NCBI GenBank assembly: GCA_026119855.1
Contig: JAOWBW010001815.1
Coordinates: forward strand, 62,001-126,000
Length of the DNA: 64,000 nucleotides
Direction of reading: 5' to 3'
Origin: Campanula takesimana
Taxonomy: Eukaryota > Streptophyta > Magnoliopsida > Asterales > Campanulaceae
Below are positions 21,771-33,919 of this stretch, in pieces. A program made the position numbers and the translations under genes. The notes under the pieces are model-generated. The model saw nothing but the letters and a program-made list of their open reading frames with translations, was not told the DNA's origin and made no database searches. Within the stretch, counting starts at the first letter, position 1, and the number at the start of each line of letters is the position of its first letter.

Positions 21771-22187
21771 TTAGGCCAAAGTAGCTAAGGCGTCGGCAAA
21801 ACGGTTCCGGTCCCTCGGTAAGTAGTGGAAGCTAACTTCTTTGAATTGTGCCATGAGCTCTTCCATGTAGGCATGATATTTTTGCAAACCAGGGTCCAGT
21901 GTTTTCCACTTGTTGGAGACTTGGTTGATGATCAAAGACAAATCTCCGTATACCTCCAATTCTTTCACATTCCTTTCCAGGGCTGCTTCCAAGCCGGCCG
22001 TGCATGCCTCATATTCCGCGGCATTGTTGGTTACATCAAAGTTCAACTTGATGGTGATGGGGGTGTGCTCATATTTTAGGTCAGCCAAGAGCAATCCAAT
22101 GCCATTTCCTCTTTTATTGGCGGCACCGTCGAAGAACAATTGCCACCTATTTTCCCCTTCGAGGGCAAAAATCCCTTCATCAGGGAA
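21771..22187 (-). pseudogene. Element B second RNase H (archaeal type)
   Basis: Motifs LFFDGAANKRGNGIG, NAAEYEACTAGLEAAL, LEVYGDLSLIINQV and RDRNRFADALATLA give the D-E-D-D pattern of archaeal/prokaryotic-like RNase H. It lies between the canonical RT-RNase H and integrase, an arrangement known from the plant Tat lineage. Same frame as its neighbours, separated by single stops at 22188 and 21771. Confidence 0.8.
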
Positions 22188-23612
22188 TTATGGCTCGGGC
22201 TCCTTTTTCTCATTGCTAGGGAAGTCCACCAAATATTCCGCTAAGGCCCTTCCTTTGACTGCCTTTCTTGACACATAACTGATATCATACTCAGCTAGGA
22301 AGAAAGACCATTTGGCAAGTCTCATGGACAAAGATGGCTTTTCCAACAAGCACTTGATGGGGTCTATCTTGGAGATGAGCTGTATTGGGTGAGTATGTAT
22401 GTAATGCTTCAACTTTCTTACGACCCATACCAATCCGGCGCAAGTCTTTTCAATTAGGGAGTAGTTGAGCTCGCTCCCTTGTAGTTTACGGCTCACAAAG
22501 TAGATGGCATTCTCTACCTTTGAATCCTTCTTCTCTTGGTCCAACATTGCTCCTATAGACATATCAGTCACTGTTAGGTAGAGCACGAGTGGCTTGTCCT
22601 TGTGCGGGGGGCATAGGATTGGTGGGTAGATGAGATAGGCCTTAATCTTGTCAAAGGCTCTTTGGCATTCCTCATTCCATTCAACCTCGACATTCTTCTT
22701 TAGCAATTTGAAGATGGGCTCACATGTGGGAGTAAGCTGGTTTATGAAGCGGCTAATGTATTGCAACCTTCCCATGAAGGCCTTTACCTCTGTTTGGGTG
22801 CGAGGTGGCTTCATTTCCACAATTGCCTTAACCTTTTGGGGATCAACCTCGATACCTCGTTCAGTGACCATGTACCCCAAAACCTTTCCACGAGAAACCC
22901 CAAAAGTGCACTTGGCCGGATTGAGCCTCATGGAGTGCTTTCTAAGCCTATCAAAGAACTTTCTCAAGTCTATCAAATGTTGCCTGTTGGTGCCCTTGGA
23001 ATGCACAATCATGTCATCGACGTACACCTCTATCTCCTTATGGATCATATCATGGAAGAGTGCGGTTGCGGGCCTTTGGTAGGTAGCCCCAGCATTTCGC
23101 AATCCAAAAGGCATTACGGTGTAGAAAAAGGTCCCCCAGGGGGTGGTGAAGGCGGTCTTCTCCTGGTCCTCCTCGGCTATCTTAATCTGGTTATACCCGG
23201 CAAAACCGTCCACAAAAGATTTGACCTCAAAACTAGAGGTTGTATCTACAAGCATATCGATGTTCGGGAGGGGGAAATCATCTTTGGGACTCGCCTTGTT
23301 GAGATCCCTAAAGTCGACACAGCATCGGACCTTTCCGTTGGACTTTGTGACTGTTACTATGTTGGATAGCCACGAGGGGTACTCTATCACCCTTATGAAG
23401 CCGACCCGGAGCAACTTCTCAATCTCCTCTTTGACTTGAAAAGACCATTCCGGTTTGATTCGCCGAAGCTTTTGCTTGACAGGTTTCACCTCGGGATCCA
23501 CGGGGATCTTGTGTTTAACGATCGAAGAATCCAACCCCGGCATATCCTTATAAGACCAAGCAAACACATCCATGTACTCCTTAAGTAGCTCAACCAAAGC
23601 TTCTCTTTCGGC
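22188..23612 (-). pseudogene. Element B reverse transcriptase and RNase H
   Basis: 469 uninterrupted residues. Typical Ty3/gypsy RT blocks: MDVFAWSYKDMPGLDSSIV lead-in, VDFRDLNKASPKDDFPLP, MPFGLRNAGATYQR and the intact catalytic YVDDMIVHSK at about residue 190. The thumb and RNase H domain follow (LVLYLTVTDMSIGAML; YSLIEKTCAGLVW), with expected active-site residues partly changed. It is separated from the protease region by a single in-frame TGA (23613-23615). In Ogre elements a stop or intron between protease and RT has been described, so this stop could be either decay or a lineage feature. Confidence 0.9.
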
Positions 23613-23615
23613 TCA

Positions 23616-25724
23616 TTTGAAGTAGCTACCAATCTGTGTCTCTTTCGGCTCATTTTCAGTCCCCAAATTCACCTTAGTTAAAACCTCTTCGGCAGCTTGG
23701 GCACGACTTTCCTCTCGGTCAACAACCTGCTTTGATGATTGTTTAATGTTTTGTTCGTTTAGTGTGTCTGCATTATTAGGTGATTCATCATTAACTGTTT
23801 TTAGATTATTAGTTAATTTATCATCTAATAAGTTGGCAATGAGGGGATACTCAGAAAGGTCTATCATTTCATTCAATGCGAACGGGAATATAATGTTGGC
23901 TATAAGTTCATAATCCTCGGGCGTAAGGCCCTCGGAGGAGGAAGACTCAAATTCAAAGACAAGAGATTGAGGGGACTCGACTACATTGGATCCTATGACA
24001 CTTGACTCTAGGGGGCGGGGAACCAGTCCAAGCTTCATGGTCATTTCCTCCTTGCTTTCCACCGGTCCAGAGAAGGTCACCCAATTCTTCAGAGGCATGT
24101 CCGTCAGGCTTACCAAGGTGCGAGGGTCAAAGATCCCAGGAGATCCATCTCCTATCACAGCAATCACTTCCTTTTCGAGGCCAATCAGATCAGGCACGAC
24201 CAACTCCTCCCCAAACATTTCTCGCATTACCGCACCATCCCATTCGTCGTCCATGACTTCCTTGGTGGCGTGCTTGGGAGCTATCTCCTCAAACTTGTAT
24301 CTACCATTTTGACTCCAAACGGGTTCCCTTTCTTGGCCAGCCTCCATCGTAGACAAGGTTTCAAATTCCCTTACCATCTCGGGCACTCCCTTAAAGGTGT
24401 ATTCGTGACTCATGGTGGTCTTGGTAGGACCGGTCATCTTAGGTGCATCTAGAAATGCCCTCCTTACGGGGTTAGCCACCATCCCTCGGAATCTTTGGAG
24501 GTCTTCTTGCAACTTATCCCAATTGGTCATCATTGGCTCCTTCGGCTCTGGAGCCTCGGTTTGGACCCCTCCTCTCGCAAAGTAGCGGCTCATATCGAAA
24601 GTGTAAGGGTGGAGGTTGGAAGCCTTAAACGGAATCCCTTGAGCCTTGGCTTGGCTTCTTTTCCGAACCATTTCCTTATCCATCCTAAGGTCTTCGGGGG
24701 TGGGTTTGTATCCCAAACTATGGAGCGAATTTTGCTCCTTGATCTCAACAATCTTGTGGGTCCCTTGGAGTTTCTTTCCAAGACCAAGCCCCGGGAGGTA
24801 GCGCATCAAACGCATCATTCTCATTGCAGGAGGAATCCTGTCCTTGGTGAGCGTAAGATCTACACAACAGATGTGGGTTTTGGATGGTATCTCGGTGAAT
24901 CCGGTCAAAACCATGCCGCTCTCCTCATGTTTGATTTCTAAACCGGGAATCCCATTGGTGTTGGTTCCTTCTGTAGTAACACTGTCCCTATAAATGGTTG
25001 TCAGATTACCCTCTTGCACATATTTTACGCACTGGTGGAGGGTGGAGGCTACCCCGTTGACTTTATGGAGCCATGGGCGTCCCAATAGGGTGGTGAAGGA
25101 TATGGGGATGTCAAGTACTTGGAAGTCGGTTGGCATCATTTTTTTCCCAAACCAAATGTTCAAGGTGGCCACCCCTAGGTCTGAGCGGGCCGTGGAATCA
25201 TAAGCCTTAACGGTGATCATGGAGGGCTTTAGGTCGGTGGTCTTTAGACCAAGTAGATCCATCATCTTAGCGGGGAGGACATTCATGGCGGAGCCATTAT
25301 CAACCAAAACCCGAGGGAGGCGGCGCTCATCCAATTGCACCGTGATGTAGAGGGCTTCATTGAGGTTAGCCCCAAATTTCGGCAAGTCCAAGTCCGTGAA
25401 TGTGATGACATTCCCATATTGAACACTTCCAATCATTTTCACGGCCTTTTCGGGGGTAGCCGTGGTAGGTACATTAGTTTGGGCCAAGCATTCCTCCAGT
25501 TTGAGCTTGTGAGGGTAGGAGGAAGTGAGAAGGGACCACAAAGATATGTTAGATTGTGTCCTCTTGAGTTGGGTTAAGACGGGATCCTCTTCTCCAGAAT
25601 CTAGGGCTTTTGCCTCTCTAGAAAGACGGGGAGGCATTCGGTGTTCTGGTGGCGGAGGTTTCCTAGGGTTCTCCATGTGCACTTGCCCGGATCGAGTCAG
25701 TACACTCACTTCAAATGGGTCGTC
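23616..25724 (-). pseudogene. Element B gag C-terminus, linker and protease
   Basis: Begins at the TSD of element C and reads DDPFEVSVLTRSGQV on the minus strand, continuing the frame that ends at 33920 beyond that insertion. The aspartic protease region is recognisable by PRVLVDNGSAMNVLPAKMM, where DNGS replaces the usual D-S/T-G; this variant is common in the Tat lineage. A long acidic linker follows before RT. There is no internal stop over about 700 residues, unusually well kept compared with the rest of element B. Confidence 0.85.
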
Positions 25725-27839
25725 TGTCGCGCCCCCAAAATTCCAAAAATTCACAATTATAATAATAGCATAATATACATCTATAAAATGCTCAATACCA
25801 AATCAGGCGCGCGAATTCTGATATAAAACCACATCAACAAGTGATACTACACCTCAACGAGATTATAACTCGGAGACTATGTACAAGTGCGGAATCAAAA
25901 ACAACTAATAACATATATATCCAAATGGTAACCGTACTTACATAACTCTAAACAAACACGGCCTCATAACGAGAATACACAAAAGCCCAGTAGAGCAACT
26001 AATCCAAATACAGTACGAAAGCACCCCAAAGAAGATAACCTGCCCAATAGATCTCAGCCACATACGATCTTACAACGAACTATCACTTGTATCCTGGGGG
26101 GGGGTGAAGGAAAACATTTGAAACAATAAATGGGGGGAGAATAAATCTCAATAAGTTACCATGCAGCTACAAGACATGATATCAAACATATTAACTGAAT
26201 AAGAAAATCATATAACAATAAATGAGAAGGCTCCCTATCGCCAACCGTCCCATACCAGTTGGAAATAACGACCAACTCAACATGTAGCACACAAGACTGA
26301 AATAAACACGTTACAAAGGATACTGAGCCAAGGTTTCCCCGAAAAGGATATAACAAACTGAACCATATCAACCGGGCCGCATCGAAGAGCAGCATCAATC
26401 AAGCAGCATCGAAGAGCTGAAGCAGGGGTTCCGGAACCAAACAATAACCACAATAACAACCAAGGGGAAAATGACACAAAGTCATAGCACAAAACGAACT
26501 AGCTAGAATGCTCACTCAAGGGGGCTAGCTCATCCCATCCAAGGCCAATCTGGACTGGGGAAAAAGGTACTAATGGGAACATTATAATGTACTTGGCTCG
26601 AGTGCCATTATAATCTCCACCATTGCCTGACTCGAACACAAATACCAGCTGGACATTCAAATAAAGACTAAGTAATAAAATACTAGCTCGATAAACAACA
26701 AATGATTCCAAAGTAGGGAACCATGCCAAATATTCATCAAAAGACTAACAAAACCAAAACTCATCAAAAGGTATTCCAACATTCCAAGATATTTACATAG
26801 TAAAATTCCTCAACACATTTGATCACCAAGGAACCAATCTCAAGCACTAGAGTGTTCCACGATATTAACTTAAGTTAACTAGAATGGTACCCCGAGCCTA
26901 GACCAAGCTGACTTCGAAAAACAACTAAAAATAGAGACCTTCAGATCAGCCATTATGGGCGGTCGCCCAAAACCATCATGGGCGGTCGCCCAAAACCATT
27001 GCCTAACACCAAAACAACTGATGACCTGGGCGGTCGCCCACAACCCCTATTCTGCCGGAAATCGGCAGAAATGACCTGGGTTCTTACCCATTCTTTCCAT
27101 TCCACAACTCAACCAAAATCTAACACTTCTAACTAGCATACTAAGATACTAAAACAACTTATAAGCCTAAAAGGATTCATATAATCACATTTAACCAACC
27201 CAAATCAAAGAATGATTCAAACATCAAATTCTCACAAAAATGGCTAAAATACAAATCAACTCCAAATTCACCCATAACACTATATATAATAATAATAGCA
27301 TTATAGAAGTAAAGAATGAACAATTTAAGCACAAAAGGGGGAAAGCAACTTACTTGGAAATTTATGGAAAGAAATGGAATTTGGATTTTCTTGGCTATAA
27401 ACGATCCTAGCGACGATCTAAACATTTTATATAAAAGGAGTAATAAGAAATGATGAATAAAAGATGACCAAAATGAAGAAATAAGGGATGGAGCTTTCTT
27501 ACCTCAACAATGGAGGATAGAGAGAAAAAAGATGAGTGTGTGTGTGTTTGGTGTGTGTGTGCAGGAGGTGAGGGGAGTGAGGGAGGAATAAGGGGGAGCT
27601 TTTTTAAAAGAATCTCAACTAAGCCCCCTCTACTTCTACTTTGAGCAAATAAACCCAAACCAAACATTTCACAAATCACACTAAGGCTCCTAACTTCTAC
27701 TTAGCACAAATGATCAAGTAAAATAATTATAAGCATGAGATTTATGAACACAAAACGCACACACAAATAAATAAATAAATAATTAAATAAATAAATATTT
27801 ATTACTAAGAAAATAGATACGGGTTTTTGGGTCGTGACA
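25725..27839 (-). repeat. 3' LTR of element C
   Basis: 2115 bp. Three TGGGCGGTCGCCCA palindromes (26956-26969, 26979-26992 and 27027-27040). A conserved run of eight to nine G lies near 26097, and a GT microsatellite near 27540. It is 28 bp shorter than its partner because one palindrome copy is missing. Confidence 0.95.
26956..27040 (-). promoter_or_regulatory. GGGCGGTCGCCC palindrome cluster in LTR C (left)
   Basis: Three copies with 6-bp arms TGGGCG/CGCCCA around a GT centre. I see no convincing TATA box downstream in the sense direction. Confidence 0.5.
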
Positions 27840-27856
27840 TTCACTCCACCTTAAAA
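27840..27856 (-). other. Polypurine tract of element C
   Basis: Sense TTTTAAGGTGGAGTGAA directly before the LTR start. Element F has the matching AAGGGGGAGTGAA at 61550-61566. Confidence 0.8.
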
Positions 27857-30800
27857 GAAAATTCGTCCCGAATTTTAGAAATACTTACCAAGATGATCTA
27901 ACAACCACGAACACTTTCGCTCCATTTCTTTCCGAAGTTCCCAAATCTCAATTTCCGTTAATTTATATTAAAGAGACTAACATCTATAAAAGACAGGCAT
28001 ATCCCAATTGTACTCGTATTAAACATTCTACACTAGCAGAACAGTAGATATGAATACCAATTTCTCCCTAACAATTTCCTCACTTTTACAAACCCAGAAA
28101 CTCTCCTTCTTAACTAGAGAAAACATGTCCAAGAGTATTCATAAAATCCATCAAACCACTATGGGTGTCTATTTTACACTTCTTGTCTGCTTCCCCTATA
28201 ATCACTTCAATTCCACAATTTTCCTTAATACTTTCACAAGAGTAAATTTTACTCAAAACTTGATCCTTACATCAATTATACTTACAAATAATTCCTTCAA
28301 GAAACTAATTCCCTCACTTGACCTTAGGATCTCATTTCCGGTTATCAATATCACTTGTTTACCCATTCTGAATCATAAACGATCTATTTCAGATTAGCTT
28401 AACGCTCTTAATTAACCCTTAGATTATCAACACCTGCAAATTTTTCCGGTTCATCCTTACGTATTGATGATCTAACATCATTCTAATAGTATTTGCAATC
28501 TACTCCACATACACGTAATATATCCTTAAAATATATATTAGTCCCAAAGGTTACCTAACATTATAACAAAACCAAAATAAATATCCATAACACTCTGAGA
28601 AGTCTATTTAGATCAAGATATACTACAATGGTCCCTATCACAATTCATCTCCACAAGCATCCCATGAAATCATACTACTACCTGAACAAATAAGGGAAAG
28701 AATAAAACTAACGATTATTGTCAACCCAAGAATTCAATTATACGCCCGAAAATTTACCGTCATCAACTATTCGATCCAATATGATTCCTCAAATTCATCC
28801 CATATGTTTTTGTTTCCAATTGAATGGGTAACTTACTTGGTCTGGTGAATCTCTTTAAGTATCTATAGTCTAATTTCCGCTATACGTGTTCCATTCCACC
28901 AAGTCAAATCTTCCAACATCTCCCATTCAGCGGTATCCAATATAACATACACATTTACATGATTAGTGATTACACTACTACACTCATCTTCCTTATGTGA
29001 TAAAACATAATACAATCATGATCTTTGAATTTCTCTACCCACTTGCATTAACTCATATTTAGTCTATTAACATATCACTTCAAACCTAGTTCCATAAAAC
29101 AAAAATATAATCTTCTAACGCAATATCCATAGAGTTACCATCAATCCTGAGTCATAGATAGTTCTAGTTATCGAGAGTTAATCTTCAAAACCTATACAAA
29201 TACTTTATCATCTTGAGTCAATATATTCCTCAATCTCTACTTAATATTACTTCTCAGAAATTCAAAACATTAAACCATCTCGAGTTTAATCAACTTCTTA
29301 AACTATGAAAAGCTAAAGAAATTTTTCATCCCCATAATATTCACCGAAGTGACTATATCTCCAAGGATTACCATTATAGTGCTTTCACTTTAGCTAACCC
29401 CTTAATCTAAAGGTACAATATAAGCCCAAAATTCTAATACAAAATGTCCACTTAAATCCATGTTATAATATCATCATTACATTACTCCAATCTTTGAAAG
29501 CCTAAAACAATTCCAAATACCCAGTAGTCCGCAAAATAATCCAAATTTTATCTTCAAAAGATTTCCTCTAACTCCCATTTAAATTAATAATCCGTGCTTA
29601 TATACCCAAAGGAATTTAACAAATCCTAAATCTTCAATGGCTAACCCAAATTAGTCTTTCACGTATGCACTTATTAACCCAATATTACTTAGGCTCAACA
29701 GTATTACCAACAAAATAATCCAATTAGCTAGCAACATTTCAACTGACCAAATGCAAAATCATAGCATCCTTTAATATGCCCAAGTATCCATACCCAACTT
29801 TCTTTACAAATCCTTAATCCAAACGAGAAACGCCACAAAGAAGAGATTCCGAACCGTGGAACAACTATTTAACTAAAACCCAAAAAAAAATGCCTTTACT
29901 ATTATTCGAGAAATCCTTACCTTCTCAAAATATGCTTAGTCCTTTAAACTTAACACACTTACCATCATTAATGATTATGACTTCCACAATATACTCACAA
30001 TTCAAATTACTTTAACTCAACTCCAGTCATGTACTAAAATGATCCCCAAAAGTATCATAACTAATTTTCTTAATATAACTCATAATAATTTATGTATTTC
30101 CTCATACTAAACAATTCTGATGCACTCTCGTAGATGTACTAAATGTAAAGAAAAACCTCCTATCAAGAAATTCTCAAATTGAATCTTCAACTCTTTTAAC
30201 CCAACTGATGCAATATGGATATTGATCTAAATATCAGCACTACAACCTTGTACTAAGCATTTCCTGATTTTCTATACGGGACATAAACGTTATATATACA
30301 CCCATTATACTTCTAAGCAAAGTCACACTTATTAGTATAGGAATATTCACCATCGACCGATGGCAACCAAGAGATTCACGACTCGTAGAAAGCTAGGCCA
30401 TACCACTTATCTCACCAATACCCCGAATAGATAACATAACTAAATCAACTTATAACCTTTAGCGTGTTATTGCCCACAATTCTATCGGGTTTCTTATATA
30501 TATACCGATAGTGATACCGGAACATGGAAAATAAAACGAGGAAACACAAGTGAAACGTTTAAAGGAAATAAACACTCAACACTCCTTGGAACCCACCAAG
30601 AGCAACCGAAGAAGAAATCCATCTTCTCTATCAAATGCCAAAGACTCAAAATACATCCCAAAATCTGATTTTTTTTCTCCCTCACAATGGGGTTTATAAT
30701 ATAGGCTAAATGGAACACTCCTCCATTCCATAGACAAAGCATGAACAAGAACAATACATGAACTAGGAAAACAAAAGTTGTTGAAAACTGTTATGCTGAC

Positions 30801-31757
30801 AGATTATACCTTCTGTACCAAAAACTCATTTTCTCCCATTCTAGAGCTCGAAACGATAAACCGATTTTTTTCCTATGAAAGTAGACACATAGATCTATCC
30901 AACGAATGTTTGCACGCATTCTGGAACCTTCTAAATCAGCACAGTTAATTCTCCAAAGTTGACTGATAAATCTGGTTCTGAAATATCTTAAACTCGGTTT
31001 CATTAAATTTGTTTTCTTAACCTTTGCTCTGCCCCTCGATATACCTTCCTCTAGGATATTATCCTGTATAAAATAGCAATTCTGTAGTCTCGTATTTGAA
31101 AATATACCTCATCATAACTCAAAGAATGAGGACAAGCATTTGTATATGATGCGAAACTTTGTCCACTTTACGAGCTACATACACTTAAGTCTTCAAAACT
31201 CGCACTCTAGATCCTCAAACCAACTAACCCCAATAGAATTAGTACTTTTAACACTAGTCCCATGTCTAGTATATCATAAGAGTAGGAACACTCAACGTCA
31301 ACATCACGTTGTTACAACATCCTTATCCCAAATGTGAAACTTATATACAAAAAGTAATTGCTATCTCAAGAATCCTTGATACAGTCGCTCATTCATACCT
31401 CTCATACAAATATAAACCATCTCAAACTATAATTTCTTAAGTAGTCCAATAACCTTGTAGTAATAAAACCAAAATAAAACCAAAATATTTCTTACTAATT
31501 GATAACTAACGATCAAAACAAATGACTAAACCCCAAGAATGAAATTCATAAATTTTCGAGGTATTATATTCTTTTCCCCTTAAAAGAAATTCGTTCTCGA
31601 ATCCTCTAGGATCATGATCCATAATTCCTTAATAACAAATGCAACTAATTGTCCTCAACGAAAGCTTAGTTTTCCTAATCGCTCAAAATCATAATATATG
31701 AGTATCCAAACCTACTTAATATCAGAGTTCTTATCCCTTTCAAGATCTAATCCCAAT
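27857..31757 (-). other. Interior of element C, no coding capacity
   Basis: About 3.9 kb of AT-rich sequence with no reading frame resembling gag or pol. About 29250-30270 is clearly homologous to 61885-62810 in element F (for example CCATCTCGAG and CCCATAATATTCACC blocks), so it is 3' untranslated sequence of this family. The remainder is leader-like sequence. Confidence 0.75.
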
Positions 31758-31769
31758 GCTCTGATACCA
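31758..31769 (-). other. Element C primer binding site (initiator Met tRNA)
   Basis: Sense TGGTATCAGAGC two bases after the 5' LTR end (31772), proving minus-strand orientation. Confidence 0.9.
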
Positions 31770-31771
31770 AC

Positions 31772-33914
31772 TGTCGCGCCCCCAAAATTCCAAAAATTCA
31801 CAATTATAATAATAGCATAATATACATCTATAAAATTCTCAATACCAAATCAGGCGCGCGAATTCTGATATAAAACCACATCAACAATTGAGACTACACC
31901 TCAACGAGATTATAACTCGGAGACTATGTACAAGTGCGGAAGCAAAAACAACTAATAACATATATATCCAAATGGTAACTGTACTTACATAACTCTAAAC
32001 AAACACGGCCTCATAACGAGAATACACAAAAGCCCAGTAGAGCAACTAATCCAAATACAGTACGACAGCACCCCAAAGAAGATAACCTGCCCAATAGATC
32101 TCAGCCACATACGATCTTACAACGAACTATCACTTGTATCCTGGGGGGGGGTTAAGGAAAACATTTGAAACAATAAACGGGGTGAGAATAAATCTCAATA
32201 AGTTACTATGCAGCTACAAGACATGATATCAAACATATTAACTGAATAAGAAAATCATATAACAATAAATGAGAAGGCTCCCTATCGCCAACCGTCCCAT
32301 ACTAGTTGGAAATAACGACCAACTCAACATGCAGCACACAAGACTGAAATAAACACATTACAAAGGATACTGAGCCAAGGTTTCCCCGAAAAGGATATAA
32401 CAAACTGAACCATATCAACCGGGCCGCATCAAAGAGCAGCATCAATCAAGCAGCATCGAAGAGCTGAAGCAGGGGTTCCGGAACCAAACAATAACCACAA
32501 TAACAACCAAGGGGAAAATGACACAAAGTCATAACCCAAAATGAACTAGCTAGAATGCTCACTCAAGGGAGCTAGCTCATCCCATCCAAGGCCAATCTGG
32601 ACTAGGGAGAAAGGTACCAATGGGAACATTATATGTACTTGGCTCGAGTGCCATTATAATCTCCACCACTGCCTGACTCGAACACAAATGCCAGCTGGAC
32701 ATTCAAATAAAGGCTAAGTAATAAAATACTAGCTCGATAAACAACAAATGATTCCAAAGTAGGGAACCATGCCAAATAGTCATCAAAAGACTAACCAAAC
32801 CAAAACTCATCTAAAGGTATTCCAACATTCCAAGATATTTACATAGTAAAATTCCTCAACACATTTGATCACCAAGGAACCAATCTCAAGCACTAGAGTG
32901 TTCCACGATATTAACTTAAGTTAACTAGAATGGTACCCCGAGCCTAGACCAAGCTGACTTCGAAAAACAACTAAAAATAGAGACCTTCAGATCAGCCATT
33001 ATGGGCGGTCGCCCAAAACCATCATGGGTGGTCGCCCAAAACCATTGCCTAACACCAAAACAACTGATGACCTGGGCGGTCACCCAACCTAATAGTGGGC
33101 GGTCGCCCACAACCCCTGTTCTGCCGGAAATCGGCAGAAATGACCTGGGTTCTTACCCATTCTTTCCATTCCACAACTCAACCAAAATCTAACACTTCTA
33201 ACTAGCATACTAAGGTACTAAAACAACTTATAAGCCTAAAAGGATTCATATAATCACATTTAACCAACCCAAATCAAAGAATGATTCAAACATCAAATTC
33301 TCACAAAAATGGCCAAAATACAAATCAACTCCAAATTCACCCATAACACTATATATAACAATAATAGCATTATAGAAGTAAATAATGAACAATTTAAGCA
33401 TAAAAGGGGAAAAGCAACTTACTTGGAAATTTATGAAAGGAAATGGAATTTGGATTTTCTTGGCTATAAACGATCCTAGCGACGATCTAAACATTTTATA
33501 TAAAAGGAGTAATAAGAAATGATGAATAAAAGATGACCAAAATGAAGAAATAAGGGATGGAGCTTTCTTACCTCAACAATGGAGGAGAGAGAGAGAAAAA
33601 AGATGAGCGTGTGTGTGTTTGGTGTGTGTGTGCAGGAGGTGAGGGGAGTGAGGGAGGAATAAGGGGGAGATTTTTTAAAAGAATCTCAACTAAGCCCCCT
33701 CTACTTCTACTTTGAGCAAATAAACCCAAACCAAACATTTCACAAATCACACTAATGCTCCTAACTTCTACTTAGCACAAATGATCAAGTAAAATAATTA
33801 TAAGTATGAGATTTACGAACACAAAACGCACACACAAATAAATAAATAAATAAATAATTAAATAAATAAATATTTATTACTAAGAAAATAGATACGGGTT
33901 TTCGGGTCGCGACA
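31772..33914 (-). repeat. 5' LTR of element C
   Basis: 2143 bp and near-identical to 25725-27839. It has four palindrome sites between 33002 and 33108, two of them altered by single changes. Confidence 0.95.
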
Positions 33915-33919
33915 TCGTC

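Larger units (their letters stand above)
25725..33914 (-). mobile_element. Element C: non-autonomous LTR retrotransposon (LARD-like)
   Basis: 8190 bp flanked by the TSD TCGTC (25720-25724 and 33915-33919). LTRs are 2115 and 2143 bp with ends TGTCGC...GCGACA/GTGACA. The PBS (31758-31769) and polypurine tract (27840-27856) show minus-strand orientation. The 3.9-kb interior has no gag or pol, so it must have moved with proteins from a partner. It is inserted in element B's gag-pro coding region, which reads in frame across the TSD. Confidence 0.95.

Noticed and set aside
27857..31757. Possible hidden pol in the interior of element C
   Set aside because: I looked on both strands for RT, integrase and RNase H motifs and found none. 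Part of the region matches F's 3' untranslated sequence.
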